Assembly: GCA_003665825.1 (NCBI GenBank)
Contig: QPFY01000003.1
Span: 434,001 to 498,000 of the forward strand
Length of the DNA stretch: 64,000 nucleotides
From: Microbotryum silenes-acaulis
Lineage: Eukaryota > Basidiomycota > Microbotryomycetes > Microbotryales > Microbotryaceae
Reading direction: 5' to 3'
In this document: positions 10,967-23,175 of the stretch, piece by piece
Numbering within the stretch: position 1 is the stretch's first letter
Layout of the letters: the number at the start of each line of letters is the position of its first letter
The notes under the pieces: generated by a model
Databases searched by the model: none
Seen by the model: the letters and a program-made list of their open reading frames with translations, nothing else
What the model was told of the DNA's origin: nothing
Translations under genes and position numbers: made by a program

Positions 10967-13031
10967 ATGGCGTCCTCTACCCCTCTTGCTTCGGCTCCCC
11001 CGTTCACACTGATCGCGTCGACCTCAGCACTGCAAATACCCCCTTTGTCGACTCCTTCCATCAGTTCCCAGTCAGGGCCGAGCTCTGTCCCTTGCACGAT
11101 CGTACCCACTATCGGCGAGGATCGACCTCTCAAACAAGCACCTCCTCTCTACACCTACCTCAAACAAGTCCGACTGCCGCACGGACACTCGCTCCCTGCT
11201 TCCGAATCGACTTCGGCTCAAGTGTTGAGGATGACCTTGCATCCACACCGGTGTGAGATCGCGCTCGTGGACTTGCACTATGATACAGAGGAAGAGAGGA
11301 CGCGGCATGCGGTACCGACTCGGGTCTGGTTCGACGCCAGCTGGATCCAGGAACTCAATGTGGGGGGCAACTTCCTTCGTGGCGACAACCCTCCTGCGCT
11401 CTCCTCCGAGGCTGACGAGCTCGGTGGTCTTCACTTCTGCACAGCTTGGCATTGAGCATTTGGTCGACAAGGATGGTGACCCCGTGGAAGGATCCGAAGT
11501 CGTCATTTCGTTCAAGCTACACTTCCAAGACGGTGAGCACCGAGAACCTTCTCTCCTCAACTTTAGATCAAGCCCATGCTTACGGCCCGCTCGAGTGGGT
11601 CTGCGCAGGCGAAACCATCTGGATCTATTGCCAAGTCGACACGAGGACAACGATGCGTCACGAGTGGCATTACTTTGAGACTCGCATCAAGCGACGGCTC
11701 AAGAGGTGGTCCGACAACGATCCGTTCCCGGCCACGATTAGGTTCGTCACCTTTCTCTCTCGTGTTCGAAAGCTTCTTGGTCTCAACACTTGGCAAGTGG
11801 AGAAAATTGACGCCTGGAATACTTTGACGTCTGCAGCCCACGTGGAGCTTGGGCCATCCCACCGCCCGGGACGTCGCTTTACTCGATCACACCCCCACCT
11901 TGGTACGACCCGGACGACATGCGCACATGGACCTATTCGTTCCCTCCTCTCGATTCGGACGAGTGGCAGATGTTTCTGAAGAAAAAGGACAATGTGGAGC
12001 AAGCCGCTGTGGTCCGGAGTGCGCCGTCACCGAGAAAGCAACGAGCGCCGCCCGTTCGGCCTGACGCGCTGGTCTTGCCTAAGCGCAAGATCAACAAGCG
12101 CAAGTACAGTAGTAAACGCGAAGGGAAAGCCGTGGCCAAACGTCTACCTGACGACGATTCGGACAAGGACGACGCCGACGCCGACGATCTTTACGTTGAC
12201 TCTTCGGCCTCAAAAAAACCAAAATTGTCTACCTCGCCCTTCGAGGTTGTCGTCCAAGCGCGACTCGTGCCCACCAAAACTTTGACCTCGTCGATCCTGG
12301 GCCGACGAAAACCTTTTTCCACAAGTTCTTCTTCAAGAAGCGCCAGTAACGACAATGCGGCGGATGCAGGATCAGAGCCTTCGAGAACCCCAGCAAGTCG
12401 AGGTCGGCCACCCCCGGCTTCCACGTTTGACCCTGATTCATTCGCCTTCATTTCGAGTGGTCATCGACGATCGGGTAGGACGTCCAGGATTTCACCGAAT
12501 TTGGCCAAGGATTATTCCCATGAGGTGCAGTTGGCCGAGATGATCCGACGAGCCGAACAAGCCGAGGAACGCAATGCCCAACTCGAACGTGAGGTCGAAG
12601 AGCTCAAGGCTTCATTGCAGGCCAAAGATCTTGAATTGGCTCGTGGTCCAGGGATCGCAGCTAACAAGGAGGGGCAACATACGCTTGAATTGGAGGCTTT
12701 GACCGTTGTGGTCGATGCAGGGGCGCGAAGGGAGGCCGATCTCGAACAAAGTTTACGTCAGCTCAAAGATCTTGTCAAGGAGAAGGATCTCGAACTGGAA
12801 CGGTGTCGAAAGGAGATCGAGATGCACGTCTTGAAGTGGGAGAAGAGAGACGGGGAAATGAATGTTGTCGAAGAGAGAGAATCGGACTTGGACAAGCGAT
12901 TCGACTCGCTTGTCGTGTTGGGGTCGTCGACGGCTACAGGAAGCTACGATCCGGGTCTGGCCTTGAATGTGGGGCTCTTGAAGGTGAGGGATGAGATCGA
13001 TGAGAAGCCGCAGCAAGCTCGTGCAGAATGA
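10967..13031 (+). CDS. Hypothetical nuclear coiled-coil protein
   Basis: join(10967..11359, 11445..11532, 11567..11741, 11837..13031), 1851 nt, 616 aa; all introns are GT-AG and phases close. The N-terminal 220 residues look like a folded, Trp-rich head (VWFDASWIQEL, GPLEWVCAGETIWIYC, HEWHYFETRIKRRLKRW, PPPWYDPDDMRTWTY). A basic, NLS-like stretch (KRKINKRKYSSKR) and a disordered Ser/Asp-rich linker follow. The C-terminal third is a strong heptad coiled coil (about residues 470-600, rich in E, L, K, R). I do not recognise the family. The order head, basic linker, coiled coil invites comparison with DNA-repair scaffold or chromatin proteins, but that is only an architectural analogy. A second AG at the intron 2/exon 3 boundary was rejected on phase. 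Confidence 0.75.
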
Positions 13032-13371
13032 TGTGCTCGAGGTGATTTGTAGAGAAGCCAGTACTGCATTTATTTTTGATTATACTCGTACCTGTGAATG
13101 GCGTGCCTGCTGCCGAGGCAGCTGTGAGAACAAATCCTGCCCACACTTGAAGTGATCGACATTGACCTCGGCGGGCGGTCTGCTCGGCTGTGGACGGGTT
13201 GAGCATGAAAGCGGTCCCAGCGGACGGCAAGCGTCGGCAAGTGCGGGGAGGCGCGGCCCATTTGACCGGCTACTATCACGGCCCTCGATCGTACCCGACT
13301 CGTTCCTCCTCAAAACCCACGCCTTCGCAGCTCTAGCACCTCTCCCCCTCCTTCCACCTCTACAAGAAACC
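13032..13371. other. Intergenic region upstream of thiolase
   Basis: Contains the 3' end of the coiled-coil gene and the presumed thiolase promoter, with a CT-rich tract (about 13335-13365) just before the ATG. Nothing else is recognised. Confidence 0.5.
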
Positions 13372-14886
13372 ATGTCCTCGCCAGCAGTCTACATCGCCGC
13401 CGGTCGTCGTACCGCGTTCGGTGCGTTCGGAGGCAAGCTCAAGTCGTACACGGCCGCTCAACTGGGTGGGATCGCCGGTAAGGCCGCTTTGGCCGATCTG
13501 CCCGAGGGGACAAAGATCGATTCCGTTCATTTCGGGTCAGTACGGCGTACTTTGTTCGCTTTAGAGGGTCAAGTGCGCTCTCTTGAGAAAGACGGTCACT
13601 GCACCCTGAAAAGCCTCCAGTGGAATGGTCCGTGCAGCGCTGACGTAACACCACCCGCCACATTACATTGGCGCACCTACTTTCTTTCATCTTCCTCTTG
13701 TACAGTGCCGTGCTTCAATCCGACCCTTCAGGACCTTACCTCGCACGACATGTCGGTCACCTTTCCGGTCTGCCCGTCGATGTCCCCGCTTGCACCGTCA
13801 ACCGGTGAGTCTCCATCTCCGTACGGTCCCGCCTTTCGAGGCTGTTCGAGCCCCACACGCTCGGGAAAGCTCCGGTGGGATGGAAGATGAAATGATGCGA
13901 ATTTGCTTTTGATCCTGATCGACTAGTATGATTGCACCCTCCCATACAGTCTCTGCGGTTCGGGTTTCCAAGTCATCATCAACGCCGCACAAGAGATCAA
14001 GCTCGGAGAAGCGGACGTCGTCCTAACCGGTGGTGCCGAGTCCATGTCGCTCGCGCCTTACACCCTCTCCGGTGCATCCCGCTGGGGAACGCGGTACGGC
14101 GTCGACCTCAAACTCGAGGATTCCCTCGCCGCCGCTTTGACCGATCGAGTTCCGAACCCTACCCCTATGGGTATCACGGCGGAGAATTTGTCGGACAAGT
14201 ACGGCATCACGCGCGAAGAATGCGATGCCTACGCTCTCCAATCCCAACAACGATGGAAGGCCGCTCTCGATGCCGGAGCTTTCAAGAATGAGATCACGCC
14301 CATCTCATTACCTTCGCGAAAGAAGGGAGGACCTTCGGAAGAGTTCGCGCAGGACGAACATGCTCGTCCTCAATCGACGCTCGAGTCACTCGCGAAATTG
14401 CCTTCGGTCTTCAAGCAAGGCGGCACCGTCACGGCAGGTAACGCTTCGGGGATTTGTGATGGTGCAGCAGCGAACGTAGTCGTTTCCGAAGCCGCGTTGG
14501 GAAAATACGGCATCAAACCTCTAGCACGTGTTTTGGCGACCCATGTCGTCGCCGTCGAACCTACCATCATGGGTATCGGACCCGTCGAAGCTGTTCGAGG
14601 CGCTTTGGCCAAAGCGGGTCTCAAGATCGAGGATATCGATCTCTTCGACATCAACGAAGCGTTCGCCGCGCAATGGCTTTCCGTTCAACGTGAACTCGGT
14701 TTACCCAATGACAAATCCAACGTCTTTGGTGGAGCGATTGCGTTGGGTCATCCTCTTGCTGCTTCGGGTGCGAGGATCGTTAATAACCTCGTGCACAATT
14801 TGCATCGCTTGGATAAGAAGTACGCCGTGGGGGGTGCTTGCATTGGTGGTGGGCAAGGTATTGCTATCGTTTTGGAGAGGGTTTGA
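13372..14886 (+). CDS. 3-ketoacyl-CoA/acetyl-CoA thiolase, ACAA2-like
   Basis: join(13372..13535, 13706..13804, 13950..14886), 1200 nt, 399 aa, the usual length for a type I/II thiolase. Catalyses thiolytic cleavage of 3-ketoacyl-CoA, or the reverse Claisen condensation to acetoacetyl-CoA. The nucleophilic Cys is in NRLCGSGFQ (Cys90, split by intron 2). The NEAFAAQ loop, His355 in GGAIALGHPLAASGAR and the general-base Cys385 in GGACIGGGQG are all intact. The sequence resembles mitochondrial ACAA2 more than ERG10-type acetoacetyl-CoA thiolases (for example YALQSQQRWKAA and DEHARPQSTLE). There is no C-terminal SKL and no obvious cleavable presequence (as in ACAA2, whose N-terminus also targets uncleaved), so mitochondrial beta-oxidation is likely but compartment is inferred. 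Confidence 0.93.
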
Positions 14887-15261
14887 AGCAAAAACCCTAG
14901 GGCTTCGCACGAAGGAAGATAGACGTGGGTTCTTGCAGATGTACTTGTCCCCAAAAAAACAGAATATGAAAGAAGATGCACTTCACTACTGAAAAACGCG
15001 GTCACTGCTATGCGGGGGAAGGGGGATACGAGGGGGAGGAAGTACATGAAGATACGTTAATGCTACCTGAACTATACAGACCGAGATGGGAAGAGGTGGG
15101 GAACTATGTACAGCAGAAACTTGGTCGATCCAAGGAAGACAACGGGGACGCGCGGTTTCCAGGAGCGTGGAATGAGTGTGTCGATGCGTGCGTGTTGAAC
15201 TCCAAGGCGAGAGTGAAGTATGATATAAACATGTTATGGTGGAGGTAGAGCTTTGCGTCAA
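14887..15261. other. Convergent intergenic region
   Basis: 3' flanks of the thiolase gene (plus) and DUF6534 gene A (minus). No gene seen. Confidence 0.5.
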
Positions 15262-16709
15262 TCAAACGAGACCGTGGGTGTTGAGATGGGGCGAGTTCGA
15301 ACGGATCACGTGGAGCCCTATCGGCGGGGTCGCGTCCGGCTCCATATCGATCTTGCCGCTATCGTGACTTGTATGCGAAGAGGTCGGAGGTCGACGCATG
15401 ATCGGGCTCGGTTGACCCGACACGAACGAAGGCAGTCCTCCTTCCTTCGTATCGCGACTATCGACTCCGTTGTGGATGGGGAGTCCGAGCGTCGGCGTTG
15501 CGGCGAAGAGTTCTCGAAGGTCCGCCCGCGAGTCGAGGTTGACAAGCAGCGAGATGAGGTACATCGAACAGAGTGGAATTTGAAACGCAAGGGTACTGTT
15601 CCTACGCGTATCGGAGAAAGCGAAAGAGAAATCGAGAATGGCGCCGATCAGAGCAAAGGTACTGGTGTACATCGCGCTGTGGATCGCGAGCTTGATGAGG
15701 CGGCGCATGACCGAATCGGTCCTCGATTTCTTGTCGCCGACCATGCGCGCTCGGTACTGGTTGATGAGCGCGACCGTGATGGTGAGATCGACGGTACACG
15801 TGGCCCAACAGTACGTTCCCATGCTCTTGTTGAAGTCGAATGGTCCGATCGCCTCCGTTCCTTTGCTACGAGAAAGGAACGACAGGATCGTGTAGAGTAG
15901 AACGGCGACGAAGTTCATCGCGACGCAGAGGCCGATAAAGGTCATGTAGGCGATTCGCGCGAATCGGTTCGTGAAGAGCTGCGAAGTCAAATTTGGGTTG
16001 GGTAGGAGCTTGTTCAGTGAGCATGGGTGAGCACAAACGCCGCGCTCGAGTCAAAATCTGCGACTGACCGAGCTAGCGCGTCGAGCGAGGTAGAGTTGGA
16101 TCATGGACCCCACCAAGCCGACCGGAACGAGGGAGAATGCGTCGACAATCGTCTGTATTTCCGAGCAAAGCCAGAAGTGGGGAGAGGATACTGTCAGCCG
16201 ACTGCTCTCCTCGGCTCAAGGCAATAGTTAGGAGCAAGCGGCAAATGCCATTGGTGCTCGCCGAACTCGAGCGGGCCGCTCGGGTAAAGTGACGAAATTG
16301 GCGTCGAAAGCGGAAAAACAATCGCCCACGGAGCTAAGCGCGAGCTCACCTGACTGTACAAAACGTCCGAGGTCCGTTCTTGACTGGTCATGTAGTGCCA
16401 TGTGCTCCAGTAGTTGGACCCAATGTCGATCAAGCTGAGCGCCATCGCGCTCAAGAGCAACAAGCGCAGGCGCCACCCGTCGGCCCTCCAAGCCGACGAC
16501 CGGACATATCGGAGGAAGAGGCTCAGCGCAAAGCCGCCGAGGTAGACGTCGAGTAGCATTCCGAGCACGAACGGGCCCAACGACCCCGTGGCAACGGCCT
16601 GGGTGGCGACATACTGCAACACGTCCGTGTCGGACGGTCCTGCATCCCCTGCCGCGGTCGCGCTTGACGCCGAATTCAAGCTATTGCTGAATGTCGACGC
16701 CGACGACAT
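15262..16709 (-). CDS. DUF6534-type seven-helix membrane protein, copy A
   Basis: complement(join(15262..15978, 16069..16152, 16350..16709)), 386 aa. All introns are phase 0. The ATG at 16709 gives the N-terminus MSSASTFSNS; upstream codons are open but lack an ATG. About seven hydrophobic segments are visible: GSLGPFVLGMLLDVYLGG, then LLLLSAMALSLIDIG, the FSLVPVGLVGSMIQLYLARR helix (exon 2), YMTFIGLCVAMNFVAVLLYT, CTVDLTITVALINQY, a Ser/Thr-rich helix around LIKLAIHSAMYTSTFALIGAI and SMYLISLLVNLDSR. The SRTDSVMRRLI segment before helix 6 is a hallmark of this basidiomycete family. The C-terminal tail is polar and cytosol-like. Function of DUF6534 is unknown; the topology is receptor-like but no ligand or partner is evident. 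First of three tandem paralogues. Confidence 0.85.
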
Positions 16710-18474
16710 GATGATGCGCGCCACTGCTGCTGTAGGTGCGCTTGGCGCTATGATTGCGTTGATCGCAGCTGGTGCTAAAGTCGAAGCTTGGGAAGGTAAA
16801 GGCACGTCCGAATTGGAAAAGTAGGGAGTTCAGTGTAGTGTGATAGAGCGAGGGAGAGGGAGAGGGGCAATGACAGGCGTCGGGCGACGGGCGACGGGCG
16901 AGCAAAGGAGGAGAGGTCACCAGGAGGAGAGGTGACCGAAGAGCCAGACTCGAAATTGAGAGTGATCGAGTGGCCCTGGCGACTCCCGGCGAGTCCCTGG
17001 CGTTTGCGTGCCTGAATTCACGCGCCTGGGGCCTGCGCAGGCTGGGCCTCCTGAATAGCCCGGTGTATCGTTGGAACCCGAGCCGGTGAGCTCGAGACGA
17101 CCGCCTGCTCCCGCCTGCGGCCCAGTGATCTTAATCTGGAAATCCTCAGGACCTTATCGCCCGCCAGTGCCAACACTGCCCGTGCGTGATTGGAATGGCA
17201 ATCGGCGAGAGCCTTCACTAGTACCTACTGTAACGGCTCGACCATCTTTTTGGTAGGATCGCCGTTTGAGGCAAGAGACAACCAGGGGCCAATCTAGCGG
17301 CGGTGCGCTGCAATGTTGGTTCCCTCGACAACGATTCAGGTGCTACAAATTACTACCCTTTTATATTCAAAGTGTCGATCCGCGACCCACGTACCTAAGA
17401 TCGCTGTTTCCGGGCCGCCCATGACGAATGACACAGCATACTTTGAGTCTGTCGCACCTGCCTGTGGTGTCGGCGTCCCGATCAGAAGCCATGTACAACC
17501 ATTTCTGCATTTTCTGGACCACATAAATCGAGCTCGGCCCGAGTACGAATTTGTCAAGCTGTTCAGTGATGTGGAACTGCTGAGCGGTGTGTACAACTTA
17601 ACTAGCAAGCGTGTAGGTTTTTCATGACAAGTCTTCCACAGAGCTCAGGCGTGGTCCCGCTTTCGTTGAGGCGCGGGCGTGGGCGCGGCTTACGCTGCGT
17701 GAGAGGCGGCATCAATCACGTGACGTATTGTCGACACGGCGACACCGGCCTTAGGGGCTCAACAACAACATGAGGGTCGAGAGGCTGTAAATAATCCCGC
17801 GCTATAACTCTATTCTCTTCCCTCCCGCTCTCATCAAGTTTTGGTGACGCTCATTTAAGGGGAAACCCTCGGCGCCTCTGCAGCTATGCCCCGACCGCAA
17901 GATGGCCGGGGTGGGCCACTCTGCTACTTGAAATCATGCAGACGCTTCAATCCTGTGATATTTGAAGTTTATCATCCCGTCATTTTGATGTTTTCGAGTG
18001 GTTGCTTGTAAGCGACGTACGCCGGTGGGTTCATTTGATGTCACCCATTATATGACCCTGTAGACAGTGATGCCGCCGAGATCGGCGCCATGGGATCGAC
18101 GATGACGGTGAACGTTTCGCAGGCCCAGCGCAGGGGCTCGAGTAGCGCGCCGGAATGCTTGGCAGGAAGTTGCTATGATCGTCGAATACTCGCATCGGCA
18201 AGAATAGTGGACATCTTTGATCAGAAATTTCACCAAACTCAAGTGTCACGCATAACTTACGCACCGTTTGGGAGGTCCGACCTAAACACGGGCCAGCACT
18301 TGTGTGCATGAATTTACAATCATGCGGAGCCTGACATGAAGAACAATATGCGACCGTGACCACAAGTTCTGTCAACTATCACATTGCTTGCAGGTCACTC
18401 ATCTATAATAGTGTTAAAATACGAAAAAGTACAGGCGCTGGCTTCATACGATGGGTCATACCAGGTCTTGGGTG
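16710..18474. other. Intergenic spacer between DUF6534 copies A and B
   Basis: Roughly 1.8 kb with an AT-rich stretch near 17320-17480. A 104-codon plus-strand frame at 17313-17627 lacks family motifs or splice context and is probably chance. It should contain the promoter of copy A (minus) near 16710-17100. No RNA gene recognised. Confidence 0.45.
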
Positions 18475-19803
18475 TCATGTAAAATGTGATGCAGACGAAC
18501 GGAAACGGCCCCAACTTGACCCTGAACCGATCTTGCCGCGCTCCTCGCTTACGTAGGCTTGCATGGTTCCAGGCAGCGGGCTGGAACGCGCTGAAACAAA
18601 CGAAGGCAACCCCACCTCGGTCGTACCGCCCCCACTCAGTCCCCCACTCAGTCCGTTGACCGCATCGTCAGGAAGAATCGGTGTGCTCGTGAAAAGTTCT
18701 CGGAGGTGGGACCGCGAATCGAGGTTGACGAGCAGGGAGATCAAATACATCGAGCCCAGGGCACATTGAAACGCGTACAAGATGGACTTGCGAACGTCGC
18801 TGACCGAGAACGAAAATTCGAAGACGGCGCCAAGCAGCGCAAATGTACTCGTGTACATGGCGCTGTGGATCGCCAATTTGATGAGACTGCGCATCGCAGA
18901 GTCCGTCCTCGATCGCGGGTCACCGACCATCCTTGCTCGATATTGGACTACGAGGGAGATGGTGATGGTCACGTCAGTGACGCAAGTTGCGCCACAATAC
19001 GCCCCTAAGCTCTTGTTGAAGTCAAACGTTCCGATGGCATCCCTCCCCGTCGCACGGCACTGGAACGAAAGCACAGTGTAGAGTACGCCTGCCGCCATGC
19101 TGAACCCGATAGAGAGGCCCAGGAAGACGAAGTAGGCCATCTTGTTGAATCGGTTCGTAAAGAGCTTTTTGGTAGCATCGGTGGAGCGCGGGGTGGTGGT
19201 GCCAGGGGGGGGAGGGAAGCGTGAGTCAGTTCAGAGCCTCCATGCCCAGATCCTCCATGCCATATCGGCGGTCTAGTGATTCCTGAAGTAAACTTACCGA
19301 GCTCGCGCGGCGCGCCAAATAAATCTGTATCATAGGTCCCATTAACAGTCCAACGGGGACGAGCGACAAAGCATCGACTACGGTCTATTAAGTAAGGAGG
19401 TGCCGATGTGGCAATTTGTGTCATCAGCGCAAGCATCCACTGCCGAACTCGCAGTGGTCTGGAGCCTCGAGAGAGAGGTCCGTACCTGTCCTTCCACATC
19501 CGCGGTTGTTCGGTTTTGTCGTATCGTGTAGAACCATGTGCTCCAGAAGCTAAATCCGATATCCACCGTGCTAAGTACCACTGAGGCCACGAGCAGTAAT
19601 TGAAGACGCCATCCGTCCGCTTTCCAAGCTGCCGACTGGACGTATCGAAGGAACAAGCTCATCGCGAAGCCTCCGAGGTAGATGTCCAGTAGCATACCCA
19701 GAGCGAAGGGTCACCAAATCCCGGTTGCTATGAATTGTTCGGCCACATACCGCGGCACGTCCGTTGCGGAGGGCCCAACTGTCCGATTCATTGAGTGCTC
19801 CAT
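18475..19803 (-). pseudogene. DUF6534-type membrane protein copy B, with in-frame stop
   Basis: complement(join(18475..18477 to 19164, 19298..19384, 19486..19803)) matches copies A and C exon for exon. In exon 1, where copy A has SLGPFVLGM, copy B reads IW-stop-PFALGM: a TGA at 19713-19711 interrupts the first membrane helix after about 30 codons. The rest is open (MLLDIYLGGFAMSLFLRYV onward, SLVPVGLLMGPMIQIYLARR, FLGLSIGFSMAAGVLYT, SRTDSAMRSLIKLAIHSAMYTS). The third exon's acceptor is AAAAG preceded by a purine-rich stretch instead of CAG after pyrimidines. Translation could in principle restart at the ATG at 19695, losing half of helix 1. More likely this is a recently inactivated paralogue, or the TGA is a sequencing error; the remaining frame is undamaged, so decay, if real, is young. 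Confidence 0.75.
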
Positions 19804-20510
19804 GGCAAAATTCCCGGCGGCAGCTGGCAGTGGCGAGCCACAAGGACCGTCAGTCGTCCTTGCAATGACCGGCAACTTGAGGCAGCGAGTTATCAATCAG
19901 GCTTGAGGTATGCGAGTCCCGGGCAGGACGGGTTCCAAAGGTCACACGAATGGTAGACATGAAGACACAAGTACACGCGAAAGTCCGCCGAGTGTACAGT
20001 CGTACCACGAGTCGCCGCCAGCTGGAGGAGCCAAGTTGCATCGAATCCGGCTTTAAACTCGCGGTCTCGAGCATTGGGAGCCCGGCCGAGACTTTTTAAC
20101 TTTGCAATCTAGAGCGTCCGCGGAGTTAGCGCCTGCTCCCCGGGCAAACGCGTCGAGGGTTGCCTATGGTGCTAGATCTGAAGATTTGCAAAAGGACTGG
20201 AGACTCGTGTGAAAGACCGATCATCCGAGGGATCCTCCGGATTTAGCGTCTGTAGTATGATCGAAAACACATCGTTGCTCCATTGCACGCTTGGAGAGGA
20301 GGGAAGAAATACCCCGAAAATTGACAAGAGTAGTACTGACCCATCAAGGGTGCCGACTACTCCCATTAAAACCTCATATCAAGCGCCAGGTTCAAGTCCA
20401 TCTGGATCAACGTGTTGGCACCACGAAATAACCGGGGGATCGACCGAGCCACGACGAAAGGCTCGACAAAGCCGACGGTGCCAAACCGTTGACATTCGGA
20501 TGACGGTCTC
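19804..20510. other. Spacer between DUF6534 copies B and C
   Basis: Upstream region of copy B and 3' flank of copy C. Short open frames only; nothing recognised. Confidence 0.45.
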
Positions 20511-22120
20511 TCACATCTCGATGCGGACCTCTTTTCGAGAGCAAGAATGCTTCAAATACATCTCTTCGTCTTCGTCGGAACGAGGATCGCCGAGCGTTTG
20601 CATTCGCACGAGCTGAGGCGTTGGGACGCGAACCCGGCTGGCGGACGTGACTAAGGGTGGCGGCTTCGACGAAATGCCGGCGCTATTGTTCGGGTAGCGT
20701 GTGGCGTAGACTCCGGGGGACGAGACATCGTGGTTGCTGTAGCCGTCTGTTTTCTCACGCAAACCTTGACGGGAGGCGAGGGTGACGAGGAAGGAGATGA
20801 GGTAGAACGAGGACAGGGGTTGGTAAAACGCACCGGTCGAGTTGGTGAGGAGCGAATCATCCGAGAACGAGTCCGAAAGGATCGCCGCGATCAACGCAAA
20901 GGTGGCGGTGTATGAAGCCGTCTCGATCGATAGGATGATGACGCTGCGGAGCATCGAGTCGGTGCCCGAGTTGAAGCCGACGATTCGTTTGTACAGCAGG
21001 AGCGAGAGAGTGACGGTGAGGAGAACGTCGATGATACAGCAGCACCACAGCCATAGTCTAGGGCTCGGCCACAGATCGAGGTTTAGCACATGTGCTACTA
21101 TTACATACGTGTTCCCCGTTCGAGCAGACCCACCCGTTTGCTAACGTGAAGGACAAGCCTGGCGGTGGCGTCACGTTGTTGCGCAGCATGAGCGACGCGG
21201 CGACGAAGAGCCAACTTCCGATGAGGCCACCCACGATCAGCAAAGATGCCATTGTAATGAACAAACTTCGATAGAGGGTATTATTGAAGAGCTGGTTGAT
21301 AAAGATGAAGTGTCTGGTGTTAGATATGTGTTCGGTACTGTAACAAGTCAGTGCTTACCGAGACCGCCCGAAGACCGAGAAAGCTCTGAACGAGCGCCCC
21401 AACGATACCGGCGGGCACAGTAGCGAAGCAATCTGCGAGCGTCTGAAAGACGTAGAACACAACTTAGCTTCCGGATTCAAGCCTTAGGTAACTTCGGCAA
21501 AAGGCACCCTCGTGTGCTTTCCCGGCCCGTCAACTAGGTTCTGGCGATTTGGTGTGCATACTCACCTGAGCATACAGGGTATCGACGTCACGACGTTGGG
21601 AAGTGCCATAATGGAATATCGAACCAAACGTGATACTATCGGAAATATGCATCAGCAAGTAGAGGTATAGGGGTCGAGGTCAGATTGGATAATCTCCCCG
21701 GTCGGACCGAGAAGGACTGCCAATCGCAACGTACGCAGCTTGGCCCGTGGCGGCGAACACGACGGCCCATAGCCACAACTTGATCCTTCGCGAGTCGGCC
21801 TTATACTGCGGGCCTGTGACGTATCGCACGAGCAACGATAGCCCGAATCCATAGAAGATGAGCTGTACCATCCACCCTGTCGAGAACATCTGTCATCGGC
21901 GATCAGTACTCTTGGGCGTGGGACTACCAGTAGCGTCACGAACGTCCGCTCCGAGTCGGTTCCTTGAAACTAGCCGCGAAGAAAGGCGCGAATTGCCGCC
22001 TTGCTCCAGGAGCATGAGGAGGTTGGACCTACCGACAAACACAGGTCCTAGACTTGCTGTCGCGATGCTCTGAAGGGCGATGGGACCGGCATTCGGGTCG
22101 TTCCCGGGTGTGTCCGACAT
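20511..22120 (-). CDS. DUF6534-type seven-helix membrane protein, copy C
   Basis: complement(join(20511..21057, 21134..21291, 21359..21442, 21566..21635, 21735..21876, 22033..22120)), 1089 nt, 362 aa. Six exons against three in copy A. The two shared intron positions (flanking the 28-29-residue helix exon) are conserved, and three more introns are specific to C. Junction choices were fixed by phase and by alignment with copy A: SLGPVFVGWMVQLIFYGFGLSLLVRYV is collinear with SLGP..RYV of A. The catalytically neutral seven-helix plan is kept, including FATVPAGIVGALVQSFLGLR and a SGTDSMLRSVI segment before helix 6. The C-terminal tail is Ser/Pro-rich and ends in a charged stretch. It is the most divergent of the three. 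Function unknown. Confidence 0.8.
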
Positions 22121-23175
22121 GGCGCTTGGGTGCCCTTTAGCCGAGTTGGGCGAAAGAACTGCGTGGTGATGTGAGTGGTCGAGGGTCGGCGAAATTTCCC
22201 GGACGAGTCCAACGTATCGGAGGAGGTCGGATACACACCGGCTTCGAGCTAGTCTGAGAGGAGACCGCGGAGGGAAGGAGGGAAGTACGAAGAAGGGAGG
22301 GCGTCGACGGGTGGGGGGGTCAATCGAGGGAAAAAAGCAAGTCTCGGGCCGAACCGAGGATTCGCCGAAGGAGATCAATCAAAGACCTTCAAACACAGCC
22401 GGAGTCAGCGCCCGGGGGCTAAGACGCGGATTGACTAGCTAATCAGACCCGTGGGTGCCAGCGATATTTTGGCAAGCCCCACTCTTCGCCGCCCGTTGCA
22501 ACTTAGGAGACCCTGCACGGTACGTGCGCTCCGGGTCGCCTGCCTGGTTTTCAGGACGGCGGAGGACCGATGAACAGAAGTGGAACAGAGCGACCCTTCA
22601 AGCACTGCAGGATCACTCCTCGGCTAACATTTTCTTGCGCCGTGTAATCGCTTCCTCGAAGGAGCGCTTGGGTTATGTGAATCGTATCGCACCGTCACCC
22701 GCCGGAAACACGACGGCAGGCATCGCCGAACTCGTTAGGAGAGGAGGGCTCGTGCGCGCACAGCCAGCGACACGTCAGGGGTAAAAAGAAACCACATTTC
22801 CGATCCTATCGAAGCCGCACCGGACCGGCGATAAAAGCGTCTTCAAGTAGGCACTACTGAGAGGTGTCAGAATCAAAGTGTGGAGACCTCACCGGCGCAA
22901 ATTTGTCCGAGGTTCAAGCCCCAAGCTGGTTTCCGCGCCACCTAGGTCGAGGCAGCGGACTCACGCGAGCCGCGTCGATCGGCGTCGATAGGCGTCGATT
23001 CTCTCGTTGAGTGAGACGACGCGCCTTGACTCGCCTGGGCAGCTTTTGACATCTCGCCACATCGCCGGCGTCTTGCCTCTCGTATCTCTCGCCACTCACG
23101 TCACCCGCGTCCAGCTGCGACTTCCACCCACTGATTTACACCCATCACCCGACCCATCACCCGACCCATCTCATC
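22121..23175. other. Divergent promoter region DUF6534-C / RAD51
   Basis: About 1 kb between divergent starts. Several CGCG-containing words lie at 22935-23025, close upstream of RAD51 (for example cacgcgag), resembling MluI-type cell-cycle elements; this is suggestive only. No gene found. Confidence 0.4.

Noticed and set aside
15253..15900. 215-codon plus-strand frame opposite DUF6534 copy A
   Set aside because: Arg/Asp-rich antisense shadow of a conserved membrane-protein exon.
17313..17627. 104-codon plus-strand frame between DUF6534 copies A and B
   Set aside because: No motif, signal or splice-supported extension; could be chance.
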